From an uncultured Bacteroidaceae bacterium (GTDB taxonomy: Bacteria; Bacteroidota; Bacteroidia; Bacteroidales; Bacteroidaceae), in assembly GCA_905235575.1 (NCBI GenBank), contig CAJOLZ010000020.1, positions 4,203-65,513 on the forward strand: a stretch of DNA of 61,311 nucleotides, in the 5' to 3' direction. The position numbers and the translations under genes were made by a program. Under the pieces are notes generated by a model, which searched no databases, was not told the origin of the DNA, and saw only the letters and a list, made by a program, of their open reading frames with translations. This document shows, piece after piece, positions 36,038 to 45,900 of the stretch (positions are counted from its first letter, which is position 1; every line of letters starts with the position of its first letter).

Positions 36038-37588
36038 TCAGTATCCGGGGTTCTGTTTCAGGTTGCTGTTGAGGGCCCGGATGTCGGCTGGTATGGGATA
36101 GAGTGTGGTGTGTCCGTCGGTCTCGTCAATGGGTGCTGTCTGTCCGTCGCCTTGGTAGGGGCTTCGGTATTGGTGAAAGCGTATGAGGTCTTGTCGTCGC
36201 CATCCTTCCCAACAGAGTTCGAGGAGTCGTTCGTCGAGGAGGTTGGGGAGTGTGGCGGGGCGTGTGGGCATGCCGGCGCGGAGACGTACGCGGTCGTAGT
36301 CGGCCTGTGCGTCGCGTCCGCAGCGTATTGTGGCTTCGGCGCGCATGAGGAGTACGTCGGCGAAGCGGAAGAGGACGATGTCGTTGTCCATGAGTTTGCC
36401 GTCCTTGAGGGCGTTCTTGTCCACCTGGTATTTCTTCATGCGTGCGCCGGCGGTCTCGGCGTAGGGGGTGCCGCTGAGGTCCATCTGGACGGCCCAGGGT
36501 TGGTAGGTGAGGGGGCGGCCGTTGCGGTCGGGGACGGTGTCTCCGTTGAGGTCGGTGACAACGCCTGCCCAGTAGTTGAGGGCGAAGCGGGTATCGACGT
36601 CGGGGGTGTCGTAGCCGAAGATGCGCAGGGTGGTGAGGGTGGCGCAGGAGCCGTTCTCGCCTGTGAATCCGTAGGCTGCGGCGTGTCGGTAGTGGTAGGA
36701 GCGGAAGAGGTTCTGCTGCTGGCTGCGGTAGAGGTGGTGGTCGAGGGGTATGGTCCAGATGTTCTCGACGGAGGTCTCGTTGTGTACGGCGAAGTTGTCC
36801 TCGTAGTTCGGCTCGAGGCGGTATCCCATTTCTTCGAGTTGGTTGCAGTAGCGGATGGTCTGTTCCCATTGTGGTGTGCCGCTGTATATCTGTGCGTTGA
36901 GCATGAGTTTGGCGAGGACGAAGAGTGCGACGGGTTGGGTTACGCGCCCGTAGTAGTCGCCGGGGTGTGTGCTGTTTTCGGGTGCGAGCAGGGGGAGGGT
37001 GGCTTGGAGCTCGTCGACGGCGAACTGGAAGACTTGCTGCCGTGTGGATTGCCTTACTTCCTGCATGGAGGCGTCGGGGCTGGTGACGAGGGGTACGGGG
37101 CCGAAGAAGTCGATGAGGTACCAGTAGTAGATGGCTCTGATGGCGCGCACTTCGGCTTGGTATTGCTGGAGCTGGGTGGCGGTGAGGATGTGTCGGTGGC
37201 TGTCGAGCTGCTGGAGGGAGCGGTTGCAGAGTGCGATGACTTTGTAGAGGTAGAGCCACGCGTTTTTCATGAGGTCGTGTCCTGCGGTCCAGGTGTGTCG
37301 GTACATGTCTTGCCAGAGTCCGCCGTCGTACCAGTCGGTGCCTCGTGTGGGGAGCATGGCTTCGTCGCTTCCGAAGGTCTGCAGGTCGTAGACTCCTCTG
37401 CAGGTGCCTTGCAGTCCCTGCCCGTCTTGGTCTCCGCCGATGTAGCTGTAGAGTGTTGCAACGGTGTTGCGATAGAGTCCTGTTGCTGTGGTGAGTATCT
37501 GTTCTTCGGGTATCTGGTCGCGGGGGTGCTCGTCGAGGGTGCAGGCTGCGAGCAGCAGTAGCAGTGGGGCGAGGTGTGTCTTCTTCAT
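36038..37588 (-). CDS. SusD-like outer-membrane glycan-binding lipoprotein
   Basis: A 516-residue RagB/SusD-family lipoprotein. Leader MKKTHLAPLLLLLAAC has a clear lipobox (LLAAC, Cys16). Family blocks include RAIRAIYYWYLIDFFGPVPLV near residue 165, TQPVALFVLAKLMLNAQIYSG near 245, DIVLFRFADVLLMRAEA near 425 and the C-terminal LCWEGWRRQDLIRFHQY near 465. SusD proteins cap the paired SusC channel and bind glycan at the cell surface. It starts 14 bp after the SusC stop. The open frame runs far upstream through the susC end, but ATG 37588 begins the leader. Confidence 0.96.
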   Translation of the reverse strand: MKKTHLAPLLLLLAACTLDEHPRDQIPEEQILTTATGLYRNTVATLYSYIGGDQDGQGLQGTCRGVYDLQTFGSDEAMLPTRGTDWYDGGLWQDMYRHTWTAGHDLMKNAWLYLYKVIALCNRSLQQLDSHRHILTATQLQQYQAEVRAIRAIYYWYLIDFFGPVPLVTSPDASMQEVRQSTRQQVFQFAVDELQATLPLLAPENSTHPGDYYGRVTQPVALFVLAKLMLNAQIYSGTPQWEQTIRYCNQLEEMGYRLEPNYEDNFAVHNETSVENIWTIPLDHHLYRSQQQNLFRSYHYRHAAAYGFTGENGSCATLTTLRIFGYDTPDVDTRFALNYWAGVVTDLNGDTVPDRNGRPLTYQPWAVQMDLSGTPYAETAGARMKKYQVDKNALKDGKLMDNDIVLFRFADVLLMRAEATIRCGRDAQADYDRVRLRAGMPTRPATLPNLLDERLLELCWEGWRRQDLIRFHQYRSPYQGDGQTAPIDETDGHTTLYPIPADIRALNSNLKQNPGY

Positions 37589-37602
37589 GGTTTCGGTGTG
37601 TT

Positions 37603-40341
37603 TTAGAATTGTATGCTGAGTCCGGCTGTGTAGCTTCGATAGACGGGGAAGGTGTTTTTGTCGTCTATGCCGAGTGTGCCGTTGATGACGCTGGAGTTGA
37701 TGATGGGTGTGGTTCCGCTGTAGGATGTTATGGTGGCGAGGTTGTTGACGGATGCGGAGAGGCGCAGCGACTGGATGTGTCGGGAGTGTGTCGGTATGGT
37801 CCATCCGACGGTGAGGTAGTCGATGTTGAGGTAGTCGCCTCGTTCGAGCCAGTAGTCGCTGATGGTCTGGTCTTGTATGTTCTTCTCGGGTGCGCCTTGC
37901 ATGATGTTGTAGTTGGGTAGCGAGAGTGTGTTCATGTAGGTGAGTGCGGTACCGTTGTAGATTTTGTGTCCGAAGGCTCCGTTGGTCTGGACGGTGATGT
38001 CCCATTGCCGGAAGCGGAAGGCGATGTTGGAGCCCATGGTGGCTTTGGGTGTGGCTTGTCCGCAGATGTATTTCTCGGTGCTGACGTCGTAGTGTCTTGC
38101 TCCGCTGGCATCGGTTGTGAGTCCGTTGCAGTGGGGCAGGTAGAAGACGCCGAGGGGTTGGCCTACGATTTGCATTACGACGTCGCTCGCTCCGTGGAAT
38201 CCGGCTCCCCACAGCGAGGAGATGCCTTTCATCTGGGGTGCTGTCAGGTGCTGTCCGTTGTAGTCTCCGTCGAGCGAGAGCAGTTTGTTGCTCTGGAAGG
38301 ACCAGTTCATGTTGATTGTGAGCAGCATGTCTTTTGTCTGCAGGGGTGTGATGCCGAAGCCGATTTCCAGTCCGTTGTTTCTCATCGAGCCGAGGTTGGC
38401 CAGCAGCTTGTCGTAGGGGAAGGGCGGAACGGGGACGTCATAGACGTAGAGCATGTCGGTGGTTTTCGTGCGGTAGAGGTCGATGGAGAGTGCGATGCGC
38501 TCGTTCCAGAACGCTGCGTCGAGACCGATGTTGAATGTTCGCTTCACTTCCCATTTCAGGTCGGGATTGGCATTGCGGATGATGCCGAGGGTGGTTGCGG
38601 AGGTTCCTTCCAGAGGAACGAGGCCGTTGGGCTGCACAAGCTGCATGGAGTTGTAGGAGTCGATGGCGCCCAGATTGCCGCTGAGTCCGTAGCCAGCGCG
38701 CAGTTTGGCATTGTTGACGAAGGTGAGGCGCTTCATCCAGTTCTCGTTGCTGATGACCCAAGCGCCGCTTACCGAGGGGAAGAATCCGCTGCGGTGGTTC
38801 TTTCCCACTTTTGATGAGGCGTCGATGCGGGCGTTTCCTGTCAGGGTGTATCTGTCGGCCAGCGAATACTGGGCCCGCAACAGCATCGATTCCATGTGAG
38901 CATCGGTGGAATACGAGTCTGTGCCGTCCCACAGTCGTGTGGCTCCTGCCGACAGCTTGTCGTAGCCGAAGGCGTCGGTCGGGAAGTTGGTTGTCGTGGT
39001 GTAGAACCCCTTCACTTTTTGCGACTCGCCCTCACCCAGCGCCATCAGCTGCAGGTTCGAGGTGGGCAGGTTCAGATTGTATTCGAGGGCTATGTTTGTG
39101 AGCAGTTCCTCGCTTTTGTTGTTTCCGCGATAGGCCTCGCCGTGGCTCCAGACGAAGGTGGGGTAGTAGTGAGCATTGTTGACCGAGCTGTAGGAATACG
39201 AGGCGAAGGCTCTGAGTTTCAGTCCTTCCAGTAGGGTAGCCTCGGCATTCAGATGCGCATTGAGGTGGCCGTTGTCGTCGTCGTTCTTCATCTCCAGCAG
39301 CGAGTTCGGATTGTTTATCCACGTTGCCTCCGTCACCTGGTCGTATCCTCCGTCGGCATTGCGTCCGTTGGGGATGGTGGGGTTGAAGGTGTGCGCCGAG
39401 TACATCAGTTTCTGCAGGAACGGCAGGTTGTTGTTCTTCTGGATTGAGCCGAAGAATCCCAGGTCGACGGTCAGCCTCTTGTCGAAGGCCTGCTGCGAGA
39501 TGTCGACCTTGGCGGTGTAGTTTCGGTGGTTGTTGGTCTCCACCACCGTCTTGTGTTCCGTCATGCCGATTGATGCGCGGTAGTTGGCTTCCTCTGTGCC
39601 GCCCCCGAAGGCTACGTGATGGTTCTGGACGAAGCCGGTGCGTTCGATGCTGCGCCCATAGTCGGTATCTCCGCCTTTGTCGATGTAGTCCAGGTTCAGA
39701 TTCGTGGCTGCCTGTCGGAACTGCGAGGCGTCGAGCATCCTTGTCCGTTTGTAGATACTCTCGAAGCCAATGGTGCCGTTGTAGGAGATGTGAAACTGCG
39801 ATTCGGTACCTTTTTTCGTAGCCACCTCGATGACGCCTGCGGCTCCGCGGCTGCCATACTGGGCGGTCTCGGAAGCGTCTTTCAGGATGGTGAAACTCTC
39901 GATGTCGGCAGGGTAGATGGTCGAGAGCGTGGAGAGGTCGCTGATGACGCCGTCGATGATTACCAGCGGGTCGTTGGCACCGGTGAGCGATGTCGTTCCT
40001 CTGACGCGCACTGCCGTCATCATCGCCGCCTGGTTGCCTCCCGATGTCACCTGCACACCTGCGGCCTGACCGCTCAGCGCATCGAGCGACGAAATCACCA
40101 GACCCTTGTTCATCTGCTGTTCCGTCACCTTGTCTATGGCGCCTGCCACGGTGTTCGCCTTGCCGTCGGAATAGCCCACGCGCATGGTCTTGCCGATGGA
40201 GTCGCGCTTCGCTTCCTGAGCCGATGCAGCCAGTGCCACTGTGAGCACCATCAATGCGGTGCAGAGCATCCTGCGCTTGCGTGTCCTCACCTCATGTCTT
40301 GTCCCTTGCGGGGACGTAAAAGTTCCAGTTTGGGTTTTCAT
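37603..40341 (-). CDS. SusC-like TonB-dependent outer-membrane transporter
   Basis: A 912-residue RagA/SusC-type protein. After a leader (hydrophobic core MLCTALMVLTVALAASA around residues 25-41) comes a short linker and then directly the plug (VTEQQMNKGLVISSLDALSGQ near residue 75, VRVRGTTSLTGANDPLVIID near 112, LKDASETAQYGSRGAAGVIE near 155), then the 22-strand barrel ending in TAGLSIQF with terminal Phe. The carboxypeptidase-regulatory-like N-terminal domain of most SusC proteins is absent. Leader length leaves the start open between 40341 and an internal ATG at 40269. No glycosidase or regulator is adjacent, so the imported ligand is unknown. Confidence 0.95.
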   Translation of the reverse strand: MKTQTGTFTSPQGTRHEVRTRKRRMLCTALMVLTVALAASAQEAKRDSIGKTMRVGYSDGKANTVAGAIDKVTEQQMNKGLVISSLDALSGQAAGVQVTSGGNQAAMMTAVRVRGTTSLTGANDPLVIIDGVISDLSTLSTIYPADIESFTILKDASETAQYGSRGAAGVIEVATKKGTESQFHISYNGTIGFESIYKRTRMLDASQFRQAATNLNLDYIDKGGDTDYGRSIERTGFVQNHHVAFGGGTEEANYRASIGMTEHKTVVETNNHRNYTAKVDISQQAFDKRLTVDLGFFGSIQKNNNLPFLQKLMYSAHTFNPTIPNGRNADGGYDQVTEATWINNPNSLLEMKNDDDNGHLNAHLNAEATLLEGLKLRAFASYSYSSVNNAHYYPTFVWSHGEAYRGNNKSEELLTNIALEYNLNLPTSNLQLMALGEGESQKVKGFYTTTTNFPTDAFGYDKLSAGATRLWDGTDSYSTDAHMESMLLRAQYSLADRYTLTGNARIDASSKVGKNHRSGFFPSVSGAWVISNENWMKRLTFVNNAKLRAGYGLSGNLGAIDSYNSMQLVQPNGLVPLEGTSATTLGIIRNANPDLKWEVKRTFNIGLDAAFWNERIALSIDLYRTKTTDMLYVYDVPVPPFPYDKLLANLGSMRNNGLEIGFGITPLQTKDMLLTINMNWSFQSNKLLSLDGDYNGQHLTAPQMKGISSLWGAGFHGASDVVMQIVGQPLGVFYLPHCNGLTTDASGARHYDVSTEKYICGQATPKATMGSNIAFRFRQWDITVQTNGAFGHKIYNGTALTYMNTLSLPNYNIMQGAPEKNIQDQTISDYWLERGDYLNIDYLTVGWTIPTHSRHIQSLRLSASVNNLATITSYSGTTPIINSSVINGTLGIDDKNTFPVYRSYTAGLSIQF

Positions 40342-40372
40342 GGTCTTGATTAGAAAATAATAGGCGTTTCTG

Positions 40373-40404
40373 CAAAGTTAGGAAATCTTTTGCAGAAAGC
40401 CAAG
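40373..40404 (-). promoter_or_regulatory. Bacteroidetes-type promoter, susCD
   Basis: Minus strand: CTTG 40401-40404, 20 bp, TAACTTTG 40373-40380, 32 bp before the ATG. Confidence 0.6.
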
Positions 40405-40458
40405 AATGCGCCCCGATTTTTTCCGTTTTCGCACACTTTTCTCGAAGTGTTTGGAAAT

Positions 40459-40536
40459 GTACCGCAGTGCGACGGATGTCGCACCACGTTGCGTTGCCTG
40501 TCGCACCACGCTGCGTTGGCCGTCGCAGCACGGTGT
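40459..40536. repeat. 22-bp-phased array 12 (4 cores)
   Basis: Cores at 40459 (GTACCGCAGTGC), 40481, 40503 and 40525 (GCAGCACGGTGT). It lies between the MBL-fold gene end and the susC promoter. Confidence 0.9.
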
Positions 40537-40571
40537 GTTTTCGCACATCCCCAATAGTCCGTAGAATTTCT

Positions 40572-41324
40572 CTATATCTCGATGGAGTCTCCCTCCCGTG
40601 CGATGCACCAGAAGTCGATGCCTTTCTCGTCGGCGAACTCGCGGAAACGCCATGCCGACTCGAATCCGCTCATCACGAAGTGCATGGGCACGAAGAGTCC
40701 CACGCCGAATCGTTCGATGAACTGTCTGCCCCCCAGCGTGTAGCCGTTGCCGATGTGCCCGTCGACAGGGAATATCGCCACGTCGAAACGGTCGGCCATC
40801 TTGCGGATGTCCTTCAGCTCTCCCAGATATTGTTTCTCGTGGGCAATGGGGTCAATCTCCTCCCCGAACTCTTCGCTGTAGATGGTCTGTCCCGGCACGG
40901 CGTCGGGCAGGAAGCGCGCGTACCAGTTGTTGAGGTCTCCGGCGTGGAAGATGCGTTTCTGTTCGGTCTCTACAATCCATGACACACCGCTGTCTGTGCT
41001 GCCTGCGGCGCGCACCCTCACCACACCGTCTGTCCATTCCCCGCCCTTTGCCAGCCACACGTCGGCCTCCTCGCGCTGCGCTTTCCTGCGCCGGAGAATA
41101 TCCTTCGAGAGGATGTACGTTATGTCGCTGCGCAGTTTTCGCCATTCGAAGATTCTGCGGCTGAAGTGGTCCTCGTGGAAGTGGCTCGAGAAGACATACA
41201 GGGGTTTCCGGCTTCGCAGGACGCCAGACATGACGTCGCTCGGGTCCATCCAACAATCGAACACCAGAATGGAGTGTTCCGTCTCGAGCACGAAGCCGCT
41301 ATGGAAAATGTAGGTGAGTCTCAT
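40572..41324 (-). CDS. MBL-fold metallo-hydrolase
   Basis: A 250-residue metallo-beta-lactamase-fold protein of the UlaG-like/RomA-like type. Metal-binding signature SSHFHEDHF near residues 46-54, a further His in KRIFHAGDLNNWY near 125 and a C-terminal FPVDGHIGNGYTLGG region near 190. Substrate unknown. It diverges from the iron alcohol dehydrogenase gene, and their promoters stand back-to-back within 66 bp. No leader, so cytoplasmic. Confidence 0.85.
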   Translation of the reverse strand: MRLTYIFHSGFVLETEHSILVFDCWMDPSDVMSGVLRSRKPLYVFSSHFHEDHFSRRIFEWRKLRSDITYILSKDILRRRKAQREEADVWLAKGGEWTDGVVRVRAAGSTDSGVSWIVETEQKRIFHAGDLNNWYARFLPDAVPGQTIYSEEFGEEIDPIAHEKQYLGELKDIRKMADRFDVAIFPVDGHIGNGYTLGGRQFIERFGVGLFVPMHFVMSGFESAWRFREFADEKGIDFWCIAREGDSIEI

Positions 41325-41335
41325 CGTTTGTGCTG

Positions 41336-41367
41336 CAAAATTACAAAAAATCGCTCAAGTGACCAAA
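41336..41367 (-). promoter_or_regulatory. Bacteroidetes-type promoter, MBL-fold gene
   Basis: Minus strand: TTTG 41364-41367, 20 bp, TAATTTTG 41336-41343, only 11 bp before the ATG, so the leader would be very short. Confidence 0.65.
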
Positions 41368-41370
41368 GGC

Positions 41371-41401
41371 TTGCATAGATGGAAACAATTTCGTAATTTT
41401 G
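41371..41401 (+). promoter_or_regulatory. Bacteroidetes-type promoter, iron alcohol dehydrogenase
   Basis: TTG 41371-41373, 20 bp, TAATTTTG 41394-41401. The distal box is 3 bp from that of the divergent promoter. Confidence 0.65.
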
Positions 41402-41442
41402 TGAGGGGATTTCCCCGTATAACCCTTAAAAAACAACTTAAT

Positions 41443-42609
41443 ATGATTGGAAATTTCTGTTATCACAACCCCACACGTCTTCATTTCGGCGAAGACGCCA
41501 TCGGGAGCCTTCGGAGCGAGTTGGCTCAGTACGGACCCACCGTTATGCTGTGCTATGGCGGCGGTTCCATCAAACGCAACGGTATATATGACGAGGTGAC
41601 GGCAGTGCTGCGCGAGGCCGGAAAGACAGTTGTCGAGGACGGCGGCGTGATGCCCAACCCGACGCTCGAGAAACTGCAGGAAGGAGCGCGCATGGCTCGC
41701 GAGAACCAGGTGGACCTCATCCTGGCTGTGGGCGGCGGCTCCACGATTGACTATGCCAAGGGCGTCTCGTGTTCGGCATGGTGCGAGGAGGACGTCTGGG
41801 AGAAGTATTACGTCCGGCAGGAGGAAGCCTCATGTCGTGTGGTGCCCGTCGGATGTATCCTCACCATGGTGGGCACGGGCTCGGAGATGAACGGCGGAAG
41901 CGTCATCACAAACCCTGCCTGCGGCATGAAGATTGGTAAGGTCTTCGGTCCGTACGCCTTCCCTCGCTTCGCCATCCTCAATCCGCGTTATACCTTCACG
42001 GTGCCTCGTCGGCAGATGGTTGCAGGCTTTTTCGATATCATGAGCCACATCATGGAGCAATACTTCTCGGGTACGGACGACAATACGAGCGACTATCTCT
42101 CGGAGGCGCTGATGCGTTCGCTCATCAACAGCAGCCGGACGGCCATCCGCAAGCCCGACGACTACGAGGCGCGTTCGAACATCATGTGGACCGCCACATG
42201 GGCGCTCAACACGCTGATTGGTATGGGGAAGACCCAGGACTGGGAAGTTCACATGATAGGTCAGGCTGTCGGTGCCCACACCGATGCTACGCATGGGATG
42301 ACACTCTCGGCTGTCTCGATGGCCTACTACCGTCATATCCTGCCTTATGGCGTGGCGAAGTTCGCCCGTTTTGCTGAGAACGTATGGGGCATCGCTCGCG
42401 GAGAGCGAAGCCTTCAGGAACAAGCCTTGGAGGGCCTGAAAGCACTGGAGGCATGGATGCGCGAGATTGGTGTGAGCATGTCGATAGGCGAATTGGGCGC
42501 TACCGAGGACATGCTGCCGGCCATTGCAGACAGTACCTTCCTGCTGAGCGGAGGATACAAGACCCTTTCGCGGGACGAGGTCATAGCCATCCTGCACGAG
42601 AGTCTGTAG
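41443..42609 (+). CDS. Iron-containing alcohol dehydrogenase (YqhD/butanol dehydrogenase type)
   Basis: A 388-residue NAD(P)H-dependent dehydrogenase. The nucleotide-binding half has VMLCYGGGSIKRNGIYDEV near residue 35 and ILAVGGGSTIDYAKGVS near 95; the helical half has the metal ligands in FDIMSHIMEQYF (Asp/His near 195) and DWEVHMIGQAVGAHTDATHG near 270 (two His). YqhD relatives reduce a broad range of aldehydes, including methylglyoxal-type carbonyls, which fits with mgsA elsewhere in the window, but that is inference. ATG 41443 starts the conserved NFCYHNPTRLHFGEDA; upstream frame is not homologous. Array 13 follows. Confidence 0.94.
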   Translation: MIGNFCYHNPTRLHFGEDAIGSLRSELAQYGPTVMLCYGGGSIKRNGIYDEVTAVLREAGKTVVEDGGVMPNPTLEKLQEGARMARENQVDLILAVGGGSTIDYAKGVSCSAWCEEDVWEKYYVRQEEASCRVVPVGCILTMVGTGSEMNGGSVITNPACGMKIGKVFGPYAFPRFAILNPRYTFTVPRRQMVAGFFDIMSHIMEQYFSGTDDNTSDYLSEALMRSLINSSRTAIRKPDDYEARSNIMWTATWALNTLIGMGKTQDWEVHMIGQAVGAHTDATHGMTLSAVSMAYYRHILPYGVAKFARFAENVWGIARGERSLQEQALEGLKALEAWMREIGVSMSIGELGATEDMLPAIADSTFLLSGGYKTLSRDEVIAILHESL

Positions 42610-42644
42610 AAATTAAAATCCTAATCCGATTCGTGTTAAAAAAC

Positions 42645-42722
42645 GCAACGTGGTGCGACAGCCTTCGCACCACGTTGCGTTGCCTTTCGCACCACGTTGC
42701 GTCAGACATAAAACTGCGGTGC
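42645..42722. repeat. 22-bp-phased array 13 (4 cores)
   Basis: Cores at 42645, 42667, 42689 and 42711 (AAACTGCGGTGC). Left flank ATCCGATTCGTGTTAAAAAA is the GATTCGGGTT motif. The remaining gap to 42860 is AT-rich with nothing else seen. Confidence 0.9.
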
Positions 42723-42860
42723 GTTTGACATCGCCCTCCGCACACCTCCTTCCGAACGCTCCGAAGAAGCACTTCTTCACCTTATATTATATATTATGTG
42801 CGCGCGAAGGGGTGCGTGTCGCTTTTATATTACAAAATATCTACAATTATTCCGCGATTT

Positions 42861-42892
42861 TTTGTTTTTGCCGCATAGTCTTCGTACCTTTG
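42861..42892 (+). promoter_or_regulatory. Bacteroidetes-type promoter, large GH2
   Basis: TTTG 42861-42864, 20 bp, TACCTTTG 42885-42892, 33 bp before the ATG. Confidence 0.75.
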
Positions 42893-42924
42893 CAGGTGGA
42901 GTTGTAATATTTTAATCTGAAGAC

Positions 42925-45900
42925 ATGAAACGAATCTTACTAAGTGCCCTCGCCGTGGTGTCGCTCACCGCAGCCGGGCAGAGCCTGAACGAATGGGACG
43001 ATGTGAACGTAACCCAACTGAACCGACTGCCGGCCCACACGCTCGACATTCCCGTGGGCAGCGCTTCCGACGCCGCTGCAGCCTATACCCCGACAAATGC
43101 CCTCGAGGCCTCACCCTGGTTCCTGAGTCTCAACGGCACCTGGAAGTTCCGCTGGGTGGGCGACCCGTCGCAGGCCAGCAAGACTTTCTTTAACGATAAC
43201 TTCGACGCATCGTCGTGGGACAACATCGATGTACCCTCGTCGTGGCAGGTCTACGGCATACGCCATGGGAAGACATCGTGGGACAAGCCCCTCTACTGCA
43301 ACACGGGCTACCCCTTCACCTATAACAACCAGACGTGGAGCGTGATGGCCGACCGCCCCTCCAACTGGAGCTATTCGGGCTCAAAGAAGAACCCCGTCGG
43401 CTCCTACCGCCGCGAGTTCACGGTGCCTGACGAATGGGACGGTCGCGACATCTTCCTGCGCCTCAACGGAGCCGGCCATGGCTACTATGTATGGGTCAAC
43501 GGCGAGTTCGTAGGCTATGCCGAGGATTCCTATCTGCCCAGCGAATTTGACATTACCAACAAGGTGCGCAAGGGGACCAACAACATCTCGGTGCGCGTCT
43601 ATCGTTTCACCTCGGGCTCGTTCCTCGAGTGTCAGGACTATTGGCGCCTCACCGGCATCACCCGTGACATTTATCTGTGGAGCGCACCTCGCACCCGCAT
43701 CAGTGATTTCTTCTTCCGCACAACGCAGCTGAGCAACGACGGCACTTCAGCCCGAGCCCAGCTCACTGTATCGGTGGCCGGAGCAACACCATCCGGAGCC
43801 ACCCTCGAAGCCCAACTTTGCGACGGCGCCAACGTAATTGCTACGCAGCAGACCGCCATTACGAAGGTGGGCGATGTCGACCTGACCTTCGCAAATGTCT
43901 CGGGCATAGAGGCTTGGAGCGCTGAATATCCGAGGCTCTACGACCTTGTGCTGACACTCCGCAACGGCGACGGTACCACCGACACCCGTTCGCTGAAGGT
44001 GGGCTTCCGCACCGTCAGTGTAGGTCCCGACGGCTCGCTCCGCGTAAACGGTCGCCGCATCATCTTCCATGGTGTGGACCGTCACAGCTTCAGCGAATAC
44101 GGCGGACGTACCCTCACCAAGGCTGAGATAGAGACCGATGTCCTGCAGATGAAGCGTCTCAATGTCAACGCCATCCGAACCTCGCACTATCCCAACAACC
44201 CCTATCTCTACGACCTCTGCGACCGTCTCGGCATCTACGTCCTGGCCGAGGCCGATGTCGAGTGCCACGGCAATACAGGACTCTCCGGAGTTGAAGCCTT
44301 CCGCAAACCCATGGTGGAACGCAACGAACGCCATGTCCTCACACTCCGCAACCACACCTCCATCCTCATCTGGAGTGCAGGCAACGAGAGCGGCGGCGGT
44401 GATAACTTCCGCTCTGTCATGGATCGGATTCACGCCCTCGACCCCACACGCCTCAGCCACTACGAAGGAAACAGCACATGGAGCAAGGTCACCAGCACCA
44501 TGTACGGTAATATGGCATCGATGGAAAGTACTGGAAGCAGCCGTCTGTCAGACTATCAGAATGGCAAGACCGGCATCAGACCCCACATCCAGTGCGAGAA
44601 CACCCACGCCATGGGTAATGCCATGGGCAATCAGCCCGAATACTTCGAAATATACGAGAAGTACCCGGCCCTGACCGGAGAATTCGTCTGGGACTGGAAA
44701 GACCAAGGTCTGAAGATGGGACCTGACCAGCAGAGCCTCACCTTCTCAGCCCCCGGTCGCACCCAGCGCAGCGACATCATCTCCACCCTCGACATCACCA
44801 AGGGCGAGTACTGGGCCTACGGAGGCGACTTCGGTGACCAGCCCAACGACGACAACTTCTGCTGCAACGGTGTGGTCCTCGCCGACAACACCCCCACCGC
44901 CAAGAGCTACAGCATGAAGAAAGTCTATCAGCCCATCTACTTCTCCATGAAAGACAGCCTCGCAGGAGAGTTCATTCTCAAGAGCAAGCTCCAGCAGCGC
45001 ATTCTCGACGACCTCAACGTCAGCTACACGCTCTATGAAGATGGTATCCCCGTTGGCAACGGCACAATCCCCGACGTCCGTCTCGCCATCGGAGAAAGCA
45101 AGTCCTTCGTCATACCCGAGGTAAAGAGCATCGTACAGAACCCCGCAACACCCAAGGCCGAATACTTTATCCGCTTCTCAGCCACACAAAAAGAGGCCAC
45201 CGAATGGGCCGACGCAGGTTTCGAAGTAGCAACCGAGCATTTCCGTCTGCGTGAGGCCACCGACCGTCAGCCCTACGTAATACAGAACGACACCGCCACC
45301 ATCTCTGTCACGGCCAACTCGCGTCGCGTCACCATCACCGGCGATAACTTCCGCCTCGTATTTACCGACGGCGTTCTCAGCACCTACACCTTCAACGGCA
45401 CATCCATGCTCGCCGCACCCCTCACCTTCCAGGCCTTCCGTCTCCCCACCGACAACGAGAAGGGCCGCGCCGGCACCTACGACAATATGGGACTGCGCAA
45501 CCTCGCCCTCACTCCCGGTACATGGGAAGTCACACAGAGCGAAGACCACCGTCAAGTGAGCCTCGCCATCACCAACACCTACAAGGGACAGAACGGCACA
45601 CAGTTCGTTGTTCGTCAGGACTTCCTCGTCCTCGCTGACGGCACCATCGTCGTCAATGCCATGTTCCTCCCCACACCGCTCGGCACCGAACTGCCCCGAC
45701 TCGGACTCCGCACCGAACTCCCCAAAGGCGTTGAGAACATGCGATGGCTCGGACGAGGTCCCTGGGATAACTACCGCGACCGCAAGGAATCGTGCTACGT
45801 CGGTCTCCATCACTCCACCGTCACAGACCAGTGGACCAACTACGTCAAGCCGCAAGAGCAAGGCAACAAGGAAGATGTCCGCTGGATGGCACTCACCAAC

